A DNA stretch of 64,000 nucleotides from Paraspadella gotoi (Eukaryota; Chaetognatha): contig CM119264.1 in assembly GCA_051294375.1 (NCBI GenBank), positions 19,227,590 to 19,291,589 of the forward strand, in the 5' to 3' direction. This document shows positions 37,046-49,600 of this stretch, piece by piece. Each line of letters opens with the position of its first letter. The stretch's first letter is position 1. Under the pieces are notes generated by a model that was not told the DNA's origin, made no database searches, and saw nothing but the letters and a program-made list of their open reading frames with translations. Made by a program: the position numbers and the translations under genes.

Positions 37046-37682
37046 ACAGTGTTGTTTCCAATAATACATCATAAAATAATGCCAATAATCATTTGGATCA
37101 CCTATCTGTGATTTTCTTTCTCGCACCACAACTATACTCCCATCTTAAGAAAAAAAAAATCATAAAGTTTTTTTATATGTTTTGAACTACTTAAATAAAA
37201 ATGTTACGTAAGTCTAGTGGAAGTACTTTTATCATGAATTTCAGGTAGCACATGCTCATTGTTTGTCATTGCCTCCTCGTCGTTTCCCCCATCTTTCCCA
37301 ATTCTCTCATGTTTCCTTTGGTTATTTCCTTCTGTTGTCTTTAAATTCTTTTCGATGTTGAAAGAAAGAGGGAACCATTTTCAAGCCCATGCTCGGTTTT
37401 CTCGAGATTTTATATTCACACTGTGAGTCATGCGTAACATTATATATATATTGGCATGGCTCGTTTTCAAACTCATTCTAGTTAATTTCAATAATTGACG
37501 TGTCGAAGCTCGACTTGCTGCTTTTCTCTTTCATCATTTCTCACTGTTATCAGCTTCAAAGCAGACGCCACATGATTGTTTTCCTCTCGAACTGCCACAA
37601 AGAACGGTATGACAAAGTTAATCTCTCTCCTCTCTTTGTAACCCAGCGTTCTCCTTTTCTCTCCCTTTTTTATTCATCCAAT

Positions 37683-37707
37683 NNNNNNNNNNNNNNNNNN
37701 NNNNNNN
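37683..37707. other. Sequence gap (25 N) between the two 7.4-kb copies
   Basis: The sequence left of the gap equals the sequence near 45065. The sequence right of it equals 30000. Confidence 0.99.
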
Positions 37708-38107
37708 AGAGAGAGAGAGAGAGAGAGAGAAAATGGAACTGGCGCGAATGTGGATGAAGTCTGACGCAAGGACAAAGGAGCCATCAGCGGGAAAATGTTG
37801 CGGATGTGCAGACTTCGCTGAGGGTCGGTAACGGATAGGGAAAGAGAAGAATGACCCTGACTGTTTTCCCTTTTTTCAATAACTACGTGGATAATAAGAT
37901 TAGTTACGTATTTAATTATTCTATGATTAAATGATGTATTAATGAATGATTGAAGGTGATTGACGACTGATGATGACAACTGCGACGGTCAATTCGATGA
38001 TGATGGATTGTGTATTCTATTAGTTCCCCACAGATTTTTATTTAAAATAAAAGTTACCTACTATTTCGATTTTCATTCGCCTTCTCTCCCTAATCTTTAA
38101 ATGGCAG

Positions 38108-38899
38108 GACTCCGCCAAGAGGCCACCAACAACTTCAGCATCCGGGTCACTCCCAGTCATTTCCCCCCTCTCTCCCACAATCCCTTTCCCCTCGCTCCTC
38201 CCCCCTCGTCTTCGTCAACTTCGTCTTCGTCGGATCGACATCCCCTTCACTCCTCCAAATACTCGAACCATCCTCGACGCATCCACGGGAAAATGAGCGT
38301 CGTCGTCGTCGTCGCCGGCGTCATCGTCCTCCTCCTCGTCGTCGTTCTCGTCGTCCTCGTCGTTTGCCGGAAGACTGGTGGAATGGGCGGCGGAGGAGGG
38401 CCGCCCGTTGGCGTCGCTGTGGGAGGAGGAGGAGGAGGAGGAGAGATCCTCTTGACGGACGACTTCGGCGGCTTCGGCGTCGCTTTCCCGGCGTCGGTTC
38501 AGGCTCCGCCATCGGCGCTGCCGCCGGGCGCCGTTCCCTCGTCTCCCTTTCCCGGCGCCGCCTTCGCTTGTTTGGAGGAACGCCGTATCTTTTATCACGA
38601 CGCCGCGTTGACTCTAGACGGTGCCAAAGACGCCGCGGCGTTCTTGGCTGCGGCGGCGGCGACGTCGAATTCCGCTGCGGCGCGACAGCAAATGCAGCCG
38701 AGCATCCAGACGCTGCCGCGCCAGCATATGCCACAACAGCAACTTCCATCGCCTTTGGTGGCGCAAAGGCGACAAATACTCTACGCCAACGCTGACGTAG
38801 GTGGCGGAGCTAAGCTGATTCCAATGTCAACCCTGGCGCGGCGAAAGGGCGCCGCCGCATGCGCCACCTTCCCGGCCACAATCAATGACGTCATCATTG
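38108..38899 (+). CDS. Single-pass receptor: membrane segment and juxtamembrane tail
   Basis: Acceptor ATGGCAG, donor ATTG followed by GTGAGA; 264 codons, phase 1 at both ends. The start LRQEATNNFSIRV, joined to VLTLSVRG of 22955, completes a probable Ig domain. A Ser/Pro-rich stalk (SSSSTSSSSDRHPLHSSKY) follows, then a membrane helix (SVVVVVAGVIVLLLVVVLVV ending VCRKTGG), where the basic residues after the helix put the C-terminus in the cytosol. The tail is Gly-rich, then Ala-rich, then Gln/Pro-rich. Family: Ig-superfamily adhesion or signalling receptor, not further identified. It is convergent with the ASB gene. Confidence 0.65.
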
Positions 38900-39252
38900 G
38901 TGAGAACGAAGGAGGAAAAGGAGAAAAAGAAAAGGGAAATCAGGGGAAGAGAAATATGAAATAGAAATGAAAATAGAAATAGGAATAGAAATAGGAAATG
39001 CAATTCGTTGAACTTAAAGTATTACTAAGTCCTGAACTGACAAGAATTTAATTTAAAAAAAAAAAAGAAAAGACGAGTATGCTGTTTTGTATATGTTGTA
39101 ACATGTTTTGTGTAAGAAAAAGGCTTGAATCACCGCGAATACATGATCTTTTTTCTTACTGTCTATAGCCGTTGTTGTAATAAAATCCTATTAAAACTAT
39201 TTTTTTAAAATAACTGAAAAAAAAAAAACTTATAAAATGTATTCTCCTCCAG

Positions 39253-39627
39253 GTTGCAACCGCATGACGGCCGAGTCTTGGCGTTGTCCCTCGAGTCTCG
39301 CCAACGAGGCCGACCTCCTCGCCAAGTCCCGCCGACGACGACGACTCTCGGGTTCATCGTTCGAATCAATCCGAGGCGAGAAGAAGAGCCAAACCATCGT
39401 CGACGATCCTCTGCGTCTTTGGCGACGACGACGAGACGTGGAAAAGACGACGACGACTGGGACTGCGTTTCGTCTGGCCAACCCCAGCGACTGACAATCA
39501 CAGCGTCGATAACAACGACGACGTCTGCCGCTACGACCTGTGCCAGCGACGATGGTCAACGTCTTTACGAAGGAAGAGGAGAAAAATAACATCATCGATT
39601 TGACGCAATCGAAGAAAACAAGAAAGT
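39253..39627 (+). CDS. Receptor cytoplasmic exon
   Basis: Acceptor CTCCTCCAG in the phase left by 38899. The frame reads CNRMTAESWRCPSSLANEAD, then RRRRRLSGSSFESIRGEKKS and FRLANPSD. A TGA then appears where the first copy continues openly; the end of the exon (MVNVFTKEEEKNNIIDL to a GTGAGT donor) is in the same frame after correction. The RRRRRLS run resembles a basophilic kinase site. Both copies carry indels, so the exact sequence is uncertain. Confidence 0.5.
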
Positions 39628-39839
39628 GTGAGTCTACTTTTTTTTAACTCATAAACTTATTATTTTTGCGATGTTCTCTTTGGCTATCGACTCGTGACCA
39701 TTTGAAAACTGCCGCTATAAAAAATATTATGATAATTGATTTTGGTTTGAGTTCGTAATGAGCAAAAAAATATGAGGATTAAAATTTCAAATAAAGGGAA
39801 ATTTTTTTTCTGAAATAAAAGAGGAAATTCGTGGCTCTG

Positions 39840-40095
39840 TTGAGCAATCATAATCTTGTGGCGAATCCTAAATTCGCCTCCCGTATAGCTTGGTGAAACT
39901 CAGCTCGTTCATCAACCGTGATTTCCGGGTTCAATCCCATGACGCTCGCGCTGGTTAAGGTGAGATGGTGTCGCCATAAACACGCCAGTGACATGAGGTG
40001 GTCCCTGCGGGTCCAAAGCCCTGAACGTCAACTGTCGGGATATCTGCCTTCACACCTCGGGCGTTCACACATGGTCTCTGGTGTCGCATATGCGC
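39840..40095 (+). repeat. tRNA-derived SINE-like copy, second duplicate
   Basis: Same element as 32200-32460: A-box-like TATAGCTTGGTGAAAC, perfect B box GGGTTCAATCCC, then CGCCAGTGACATGAGG. It lies in the intron before the last receptor exon. Confidence 0.6.
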
Positions 40096-40279
40096 ATCTA
40101 AATAAGTATTATTAGAAAGCCGTTAAAAATATTATACCTGTCTATTAACTATTCTTAGAACTAATGTAGTTATATTTCTATACCTTGTAACTTTGACTGG
40201 GCCGCATATTTTGTTTTTAAGTACCTGTCGTCAAAATGTCAAAATCTCTTCACGTTTTCCGTTGGTGATTTTTTTCTAG

Positions 40280-40590
40280 CGGTGCGTTTCAAATAGTCAC
40301 CCAGTATACCCAATACCCATTCTTCGTCTCATTCCAGCGACGACTTTGATTTCTGCCCGAAAAGAATCACTTTTTCACAACAAAAATCAGAAATAATCGG
40401 CGACGCAGCCAACAGAGACGGGCTTGACGTCGCCTCCGACGCTAATATCGGCGCTCACGAAGAGAACGGCGCCGAGTCATTTGATACCATCGGCGGCTCC
40501 TTCACGGGAAATTCGAGCGCCAGCGGCGTCCTGTCGCCATCGCCAGCTCCTCAGACTGATTTGAAGCGGTTCTTGAGTCATCAAATGTGA
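40280..40590 (+). CDS. Last exon of the receptor with stop codon
   Basis: Acceptor TTTTTTCTAG. After a short stretch where two bases are missing compared with the first copy, the frame runs HSSSHSSDDFDFC, then KSEIIGDAANRDGLDVASDA, NIGAHEENGAESFDTIGGSF and TGNSSASGVLSPSPAPQTDL, ending LKRFLSHQM and TGA. The tail is acidic and Ser-rich with no recognised domain. A polyadenylation signal follows 145 bases later. Confidence 0.6.
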
Positions 40591-43529
40591 TGTTTTGGAT
40601 GATGCGTCCGCCATGATCCAAAACTAGTATGAGAGGCTTTAGGTCTATTTTTTTGCTTTTATTGAATGTTGGATGAGAGATGATTTCAGTTGCTCTATTT
40701 TTTAATAGTTTTTTTGTTCATGCTTTTTTTTTATAATAAATCTTTCTGTACATATTGGTAGGTTGTTAACAAATTTAAATCTATTGAATATCCAACCTTT
40801 CGTTGCTTGGGAAAACTTTTTCCTTATTTTTAATTGTTTTTACTTTCCATTTACAACATCAACCGATTAACTCGTACATGTTTTTATATTTTGAAAGCTC
40901 ATAAAGTGTTATTTACCGATTTAATTAATATTTGTTTAATTGTTCGATGACAACTTGACCCTAATTTCTGTGTTTTTAAATTTGTTCGTATTCGTACACA
41001 TAATTACCGGGTTTTTCTCTTTTTTATCATCCTGTTAGTTAGATAAATGCAAAAACATTGAAATTATTATTAGCAAGAATAGCAAAAATCAAAATCTGAG
41101 TAACTTAACCAACTGTTTTTCAATTGTACCAACTGAAAGGCTGTTTTAAAATGAATGGGTAAAAATCAAAGAAAGTTGATAAAAGTTAGTTTTTTTGAAG
41201 TTTGAAAAAAAGTTGGTGGAATTAATCCGAAGAAAGAACAAAGAAACTTACGAGGTGAAAAAGGAAGCGATGGCTGCAGAATGAAAAAGAAATCGAAAAA
41301 AGAAGCAAACGAAAGTAAATTAAAGGAGAAGATTTAATCGAATAATTTTTTATTAAAATCAATGATACCAATCAATAAAATAATATTGTTTAAACAGGTG
41401 TAAAACATCTGGATGAAAACTGTCTATGAATTGATTGGAAGTTGAAATGAGATTGATAGGAAGGAGAGGAGTGGAAAAGAAATGGAACCGAGCCAAGCGT
41501 GAAATGTGAAAGTGTGAAAGAAGGAATCCGATCCGGCGCCAATCGAGTAAAGGATCAAAATCGAAATTTGAGAAAAGAGTTGGTATAAAAAATAAAGAAT
41601 TAATAAAAAAATAAAATACCGATAAAAATTTCGACGCATATGAAAAAAATATAACTTATTATTGATTGTACCATTTTCAAATCACATTCAAATAAAAAAA
41701 AAAAATTAAAAAGTGTCGATATGAAATCCTAAATAAATAAAAAAAATACAATAAGAAACAATACTCTTCTAAACCGCTTCAAAAATAAAAATTTTCATTT
41801 TATCTTCAGCTTTTCTCTCTCTCTCTCTCTCTTGCTCTCTTCTTCCTTCAAACTTTCCTCCCTATCTCCCTCCCAGAGTTTCTGCTGATGCGACTGAAAA
41901 AATTTGGTTGCAAAAAAAGTAATAGAAGGTAATGGGAAATAGAAAAAAGTGGAGGGGAGAGAGAGAGAGTTAGAGTTGATTGTAAAATTAAGTAGGTTGG
42001 GAGGACAAAGGAAATAGCACAAGGCAGTAAAAAGAAAATAAAAGGGAGAAAGAGATGAGAGAGAGAGAGAGAGAGAGAGCGAGAATAAATATGTTAAAAA
42101 GGATATAGGTTAAGCTCAGAAGGACAGAAAGAGTTCGAAAGACCATTGCTAATTTGTTTCCTTTTATTCTGCCGTCATTGACGCTGAGGATGTCGAGGAG
42201 ACGCTCACACAAAGTAGTTTCCACCGGAAGTTTTCCGTCGTCTTTTTTCTTTCATCGTTCATTAAAATTCATGTTAAAAATCCAATTTTAATCTCTTTTA
42301 ATTTTAATCTCATTTCTATAACCAGATGAGGGAATATAAAATTCAAATTATCCGTTTACCACCTAACGCATGTGTTATTTTCTGCCACTTCTAAATTCGT
42401 AAATTATTTTTTTTTATCTATATCTGACTCTCTTTTTTTTTCCTTTTTTTAAACTTTTTTTTCTTTTCCTCTCCTCTCCTCTCCTCTCCTCTCCTCTCCT
42501 CTTCTCTCCTCCACTTTTATTACTCTTCATCTTCTTTCATCTTCTCCCTTCCAATATCCTTTTCCTCTCATCCAATTTTCCTCCTTTGCTCTCTTCTCCA
42601 ACCAACGTGACCATCTGAGCAGAATAACTTGTCACAGTTCTTTGCGCCTTCTGCTCGACCAATCGAGAGACAGAAACGGTGAACGTTGCTACGAAACCAA
42701 GTAAAATTTTTTATCACCTCTAAGTGACGGCTCGACACGAAGGATACAACGAAATAAAATAATACTTTTTTAACAATCCTTTATCTATATATATTGTACG
42801 TTGTACGACAGTGTTGTTCCAACAATACATACATACCATAAAATAAACATTTATAACTATATATATTGCAAGATATATTTTCCGCAATGTTCGCACAAAG
42901 ACACCCAACTCTCAAAACGAAAGGGAAAAAAGGAAGAGAGAGAAAAAAGAAAACCGGAATCATAAATTTGTTTCCGACGAACGCGAGACGAATCGATGAA
43001 CAAAAGAGACGCGACATCGATAGTTGTTGTCATCGTCGTTGTTGTCGTCGTCGTCGACTCCCTGCACGTCGACGTCGAAGTTGAAAAACGGAAGTAATCA
43101 TCGATAATTTTGTTTTGATTTTTATTTATGTCGCGTTGTTTGTCTAACAAGGGAAAGAGAGGTAGAAATAGTGAAATGGAAATTCATAGACATACTCTCC
43201 TCAAAAGTCGAGCCGCTGCGATCGATCATGGGCTACGCATTTGACGTCCTTGTTTTGTCAAAAATGTTGTTCCCGTTGCAAAAATTTAAAACATAAACTA
43301 AAAATATATATTCTTCTGATATGATTAGTCATTTGCTCTTGATGCCATTGGCTTGTTAAATTCAGGTCTCCAGGTCTTTACGGTATAGAAATCAATCGGT
43401 AAACTTTTACTACATATAGAAACGTAGGTTTAATTATTTATACTATTAACGAAAATACTCAAGGTTCGTCTCCTTTTCTCTCATGATCCGTCTACTTCTT
43501 ATTCTTCCTTTTCTTGCTTTTTCCTTAAA
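40591..43529. other. Region between convergent receptor and ASB gene ends
   Basis: A+T-rich sequence with a (GA)n tract near 42048-42081 and a TCTCC tandem run near 42470-42510. One short stretch (42630-42700) reads like protein in the first copy (SQFLCVLLDQIEETENGGTL at about 35170) but is frameshifted here, so its status is open. TTTATT at 43121-43126 could be the minus-strand poly-A signal of the ASB gene. Confidence 0.4.
40735..40740 (+). terminator. Polyadenylation signal AATAAA of the receptor gene
   Basis: A canonical AATAAA lies 145 bases after the receptor stop codon, followed by T-rich sequence. It is also present in the first duplicate. Confidence 0.5.
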
Positions 43530-43884
43530 CTACTCTTCCTCCATGTAAATAAATCGTTTGACCGACGCAGGTAAATCGCGCCACCGGAAGTCAGCTTTCT
43601 TCGTCGCCAGCGTCCGACCCAAGTAACGTCGCAGAGAGATGCGGCAAAGTTGCTGCAGAGGTTGCGGCTGAAAGCAGAATCGATGCAGCCAACAGAGACT
43701 CGAATTTCGCTGCCGAGCGTCGTTTTGGTCGACATCTATTCGTTCTTTCTCTGCGACATCTTCTTCTTCCTCCTCCTTCCCTTCCACCGCCGCCCATAAT
43801 CGGTTAGTCACGTCTCCGCCAACTCGACTTCCCGCCAAAAGCAGCAACTTGCAACTCGTCCAAGAGAATCCGTCCATCGCTAGT
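43530..43884 (-). CDS. ASB exon 9: last ankyrin repeat, acidic insert, SOCS box
   Basis: Acceptor TTGCTTCCAG. It completes the codon left by exon 8 to give FGETPLR-LAMDGFSWTSCKLL. The acidic stretch VEGKEEEEEDVAEKE separates the ankyrin part from the SOCS box. Stop TAG at 43532-43530. In the Cul5 box the usual LPxP has Ser in place of the second Pro. Confidence 0.9.
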
Positions 43885-46641
43885 CTGGAAGCAAAAGGTT
43901 GGCTAAAATTTACCATAAGAATATTTCATGGGGTGAAAAGAATTCAAATGAATATACATATAATACATACTGAAAGTAATAAATATTAAAAAATGTTATG
44001 CCTTTGTTTCTCCTATTTTTTAATGTATTCGAGCTCAAGAGATACAATAATCACACACACACACACCTCTCTCTCTCTATACATATTGTTGGACCATTCC
44101 CAGGTAAAACTTTCCCTTCTAATATTTTTAACCGCTTTTTTCACTTTTAAAGCCTACATCTATATCTCTGTATCTCTTGTAAAAGAATTTCTTTTCACAG
44201 CCCTTACCAGCCACCTTTTAGGCTTCTTGGTCCCAATCACACATTCCCTTAAACTATTCCAAGTTGCAACTCAATGGACCCGGGTAACCTTGTAACCACG
44301 TGACCTGAGCGGCGTCTCTCCAAAAGCGTTGACGACGTTGGGGTCAGCGCCGGCGCGAAGGAGAAGGCGCGTCCCGGCGTCGAATTTGTGTCGCGTCGAA
44401 ACGTGGAGGGCGCTGGTTTTGTCGGTGTCCTGAAGCCGACGTCAACAGTGTTGTTCCAATAATACATACATAAATAATCCAAATAATCATTTGGATCACC
44501 TTATCTGTGATTTTCTTTCTCCACCACAACTATACTCCAATCTTAAGAAAAAAAAAATCATAAAGTTTTTTTTATAGTTTTGAACTACTTAAATAAAAAT
44601 AGTACGTAAGTCTAGTGAAGTACTTTTATCATGAATTCAGGTAGCACATGCTCATTGTTGTCATTGCCTCTCTCTCGTTTCCCATCTTTCCCCAATTCTC
44701 TCATGTTTCCTTTGGTTATTTCCTCTGTTTGTCTTTAATCTTTTTCGATGTTGAAAGAAAGAGGGGAACCATTTCAAGCCACTCTCGGTTTTCCTCGGAG
44801 ATTTTAATTCACACTGTGAGTCATGCGTAACATTATATATATATTGCATGGCCTCGTTTTCAACCATTCTAGTTAATTTCAATATTTGACGTGTCGAGCT
44901 CGACTTGCTCTTTTCTCTTTCATCCTTTCTCACTGTTATCAGCTTCAAAAGCAGAACCCACATGATTGTTTTCCTCTCGACTGCCAACAAAAGAACGGAT
45001 GACAAAGTTATCTCTCTCCTCTCTTTGTACCCCGTTCTCTTTTCTCTCCCTTTTTTATCTCAATTCCAATTGTTTTCCAAATAATTTTCCCCTCCATTCC
45101 CGACGCGACCAGAGGGCGTCTGAAGTAAACAAAAGACACTATCGTCGCGTTTTTCTTTTCAATCTTCTTTTTTTTTCATTTCGAAAATTGGATCGTTTCC
45201 AAACAATCTTTAATGCTTTTTCATGCCATTCTCTCGATTATCAAGCTCCTCAATTACTCGCGTTCCCTCGTTTTCTCTCCCTCTTCCTTTCCCCCGTCAT
45301 TCGGTTCGTTGGGAAATTGATTCGCGGCTGCGCGAGCGATAAAAATGAACGATTCCTTCGCCGCTGGGGATCGTAGCGGCACCGATCGAGACGAGCTTCA
45401 TCGATGTTCTTTTTTTTTTTATTTCCTTTTTGTTTTGCGCCGAAAGCCATCGAAATCAGGGGATTTGAAACCGAGGAAATCAGGGAAATTTTTGGCGCGA
45501 CCTCCCACGTCTTTTTCTTTATAACTAATTTAGGTATCTCATCTTATGTATTTTCCTTTCTCTTTCGTTTCCTAACAAGCTTCATTCTTTGAATTTTTTT
45601 CAAAATCTGATTACTTTTTAAAACTTTCAAATCATTTTTTTTAACATTCTCAATTATTCGTATCCCTTTTTCTCGATCTTTGCTTACTTCATTCACGTTT
45701 TCTTTTCAATTGCTCATTTATTCCATCGATCACTATCTTCTCTATTTATGTAGTAATGTTATAGTAAGTACAAAGCCTTGTCTCTTTCCAAATTTCCCTT
45801 AACCCTCCACTTTTTTTTTCAATTAACTTCAGCAGCTGACCTTTTCAACCAAACTCTCTAAGCCAAATTCACGTTTTTTAACACTAACGTTTTCACCAGC
45901 TTCGCCGACCGCATTTAAATTCATCACTGAATATTATTACGTATAGCCAAGATATCATTTACTCGTCACCCAACTCCAACGGCTTGAACTCTTTTACATA
46001 CTCGGATCTTACCTTATTCCGCCCTCCGTTGTTTTTATCGTTTTTTTTCCCGATCTCCATTACCCAAGTCACTTTCCTTCCTTCCTTCGTTCGCCTGATT
46101 CACTATCCTTCCTTCATCCTTCCGCCATTTTACCTACCATTTCTTCTTTTCCTTTTAAATCCATCCATGATGCTTTTCCTTGATTTTTTATCACCATCTT
46201 CCGTCTCCCACCGATAACTATTTCTTCTTCCCGTTTCTGTATTTCTCCATCTGCTGTCTAATTTCCGTTTCCTTCTTCGCCCTTTTCCTCTTTCTAATTC
46301 TCCCAACATCCAGTCACCGCTCTCTCACGTTCCCCGCCCCCTTTTTGCGTCAATTTGCGCACACAACGCCGTTCACTTTCAAGAGCCTCTCGGTGTTAAA
46401 AGTTCATCGCCGTTGCTTCCTTTTCGAAGCAGAGGGGGGAATCTCCTTTCAAAACTTTCTCTTCCGCCCCCTCAAACCTTCTTCGTTCCCTCTACCATCA
46501 CCACTTCCCTTAACTCACTCCTTCACCACCACGGTACGTGGTACACCACTTCCCTCATCTTCACTTGGAACTCGGACTGATGAAACGTGTCAGGATTCAA
46601 GGTCAAAGTTCAAGGTCAAACTCGCGTCGAATCCCTCTCGT

Positions 46642-46681
<40 letters not shown>

Positions 46682-49600
46682 CTATCTCCTCTCTTTCACT
46701 CGCACAGACTCTCTCATCCCCTCTTTGTGGAGAGATGAAGAAAGAAAAGGCATCTTGTTCGCTTTATAGACTTTTTTCTTCTCGGACGCGAAAAACAAAC
46801 ATAAACAAACAGGGAGGAAAGAAGGAGGAATAGGAGTGGGATATTTGATCTTTTTTTAGTTTTCTCTTTCTTCTGCCGCCGAAAAAGAATCGTGAGAAAT
46901 CATTGTTATCGGATGCGAAAAAAGTGACGCGGCACGGATTCATTAATACAAAATGTTTCTTTTTCCTCATTTTGCAAGACTCCGTACTTGTTTGCTTTTG
47001 CCTTTGACGGATTGTCACCTTCGTAACTGTAAATCTTGGTCAGCCGCTTAACGGTTATTTTCCCTTATTGTTATTAACCATTAAATCAGTGCCTTTTCCT
47101 CACCACGACGTTTGGGTCGGCGACTCCTCTTCTCAGTAGGACCTCGCAGCAGGCCACGTCCTTCAACGACATCGCATGCAGCAGCGGGTTGCGGCCGCAG
47201 TCGGCGTCGGCGCCCTCGTCGAGAAGAAGCTCCATCACGTCGCAGTGACCTTCGTTGAGGGCTTTGAGGAGGGGAGAGCTGATCATGGAACCTCGGAGAA
47301 AGAGAAGAATAAACGTTCTAGATTTTTTCATGACATTTCACAATCAAAAACAACGTTTTACTCAAAATTAAGCCAAGCAATTCAATTTTTTAATATCAAT
47401 TTGAATATTATTTTTAAAATGATTTTTTAAACGACATAAAATTTAATTGAAATATGTATGGCAGCAACAACCAATTTGAAAAAAAAAAACAACAAAAGAA
47501 CTAATATCAGAACTAAATAAAATCGAAAACAAACAATTTTTTTCTTAATTTAGTGTTATTTTAAAAGGCTCTAAAAAACTTATAAATACAATGCTCTAAA
47601 CCAAAAAAACTGGTTCAGCTTCGAAACGAATGCAGTAATAGGCAAAATTTGGTATTTAGATTCTCACCATCTTTAATAATAAAATAGAAGAAGGGCATAA
47701 ATCGAATAAAATTGTACATTAGTTTCATACGTTGATGTCTCACTCTCTCTCAAAAATTAAAGTAAATAGTAAGATTATTAACCTTTTTTTTTCCAATTCT
47801 AGACGGGTAAAGCTTTATTCGCCCAAGTTTTTCCAATTATTTTCAAATGCTTATTTTTCCTACCGTCTGTTCGTTTTTTTTTTCCTTTCACTAGGACGAG
47901 CTCGCTTTCCCACTTGGTTCCTCCTTCCCCTTTTCCTCAATCCTCATGCATCCCAACGATAATCACACCAATTTTTCTTTCTCTTTGCGAAGCAAGAAAG
48001 AACTCTTTAAAAACTACAGTTTCACTGGTAAAGGAAAGAACCTTCTTCAAAAATACATTTTAAAACTAAAAGATTAGGGCAACAACCGGGTTGCCTGTAA
48101 TGCCCTTTGGGATGGGGCATCTCACTTTGGGTTTAGGGGCTTCCGACCCTCAGTGACGCCTCACTGGCGCGGTTACCCTAGGACGATATCGCTTTGCCAA
48201 CACAGAGGGAAGTCTTTAGGACTGTGGATGGAACGCAACGCTTGGGATGATGGCGGTGTGAATATATTGCCACAAGATCCTCTTTTCAATTACAAACTAC
48301 ATTTTATTTTTTTTTTGTCAAGGATTTAACAAATTGATAAGCTAATAATTTTACTCACATGAAAAAAAAAGGTTGACAGCCACATCCGCAGAAAATACCT
48401 GTGCAGTAGGCCCCTGTATTTTTGAGGCTGGCGCCTCGTTTGATCAAAAGTTCGCAAGTTTCTCGATGGCCGAATCCCGCGGCGACATAGAGAGGCGTTC
48501 TTCCGAGGCAATCGAGCTGATCTACATCCACGCCGCAATCCAAGAAGACCTCTACAGCATGGGGATGTTGCACATTCTCGTGTATGATATCGGGTTTGCG
48601 CCGAAGGTTGGGCTGAAAAAAAAGGAAGTTTAAGCATGGGTAGATAGGATGGATGGCCGTAAACAAAGTCTCAAGGCATAGGAAGTCAGGAAGATACGTA
48701 GGCATTTTTTAAGGCAAATTTTGAACTTGATTCGCTCCGATTCTCTTGTATCATCTTCTTTGGTTTCTTAATTCATCGTATAACATTTTGGAGCCAAACC
48801 ATCGTTTGGTTGAGTCTTCAATCATCAGGAACCTGCCTCGTTTTATTTTCTGTATTCACTTGAATGTTATAAATGATACATAAGCTTTTAAAAAGATTCA
48901 AACGATTCAAACGTTCCATTGAGCTTCTTGAAATTTTATCACCGAAATACCACCAAAAAAAAGTAAAACGTTGAAACAAATATCAATAACTACTTTTTGG
49001 TGGTTTTATAGACGCAATTACATTAATATTACCAGATATAAAATAAAAAGCAAAAAACGAAAATCGATTTTAAAGACGAAGTCGAAAGTCACGAAGTCTG
49101 CGCAATGCGGAATTGTGAAGGAAAGAGATTAAGGCTGAGAGATGGTGAGAGTGGATTTTCCAAATATGACAGTAGGTCGAATGATGATTAGAAGAACGAG
49201 GAAAAGGTTAAGGTGGGTCAAGGGATGAAAAGAGAGAAGACCGACGAGTGATTAAAGGAAAAAAGGAAGAAGAAAAATCGAAAGAAAACGCGTAAAAAGA
49301 ATTTTGGCGAAAATGGTGAGAATATTCCGCGCCCTTCACCCGCAGAGAATCACGGACAATTCATTCTCACGAAGAAAGTTTGAATTTTGTTTTGGTTTCA
49401 AGTTTTTTCGATAGTTTTTTATTTTTATTTTTAGCGGAATTTTTTCCTTTTTTGAACAACGATAGGGAAATTTTATTAATTTTATTAAAAAAGTAAAAAT
49501 ATATTGAGTTCATTGCGCCGTGCCGAAAATAATATAATAACATTAACGACTGAAAAAAATAAATTTTAGAAATGTAATTTGACGAACGCATCATGCGTAA

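Larger units (their letters stand above)
30000..37682. repeat. 7.4-kb direct duplication, first (noisy) copy
   Basis: Matches 37708-45072 throughout in the same orientation. It is longer mainly because of scattered inserted bases, and coding exons are frameshifted here but open in the second copy. It ends at a 25-N gap exactly where the second copy starts. Most likely an unpolished contig end overlapping the next contig. Confidence 0.88.
37708..45072. repeat. 7.4-kb direct duplication, second (accurate) copy
   Basis: The exons of both genes in it are open and splice in frame to exons outside the duplication. This identifies it as the copy continuous with the downstream sequence. Confidence 0.88.
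45073..47085 (-). other. ASB intron 7, right part
   Basis: A+T- and pyrimidine-rich intron sequence with a (CT)n tract at 46645-46678 and the nuclear-receptor-like element at 46596-46620. A short G+C-rich, open stretch near 45290-45400 has no splice context and is probably not coding. Confidence 0.6.

Noticed and set aside
38108-40590. Sarcoglycan or dystroglycan identity for the single-pass protein
   Set aside because: Only the single membrane helix is similar; no matching ectodomain or tail motif was found.
43560-43810. Plus-strand open frame (GKVAAEVAAESRIDAANRDS) opposite the ASB last exon
   Set aside because: The minus-strand frame encodes a SOCS box and splices in phase with eight other exons; the plus frame is its shadow.
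47086-47103. ASB gene ending at the in-frame stop at 47086
   Set aside because: A GTGAGG donor precedes it, and exon 8 continues the ankyrin repeat exactly and leads to a SOCS box.
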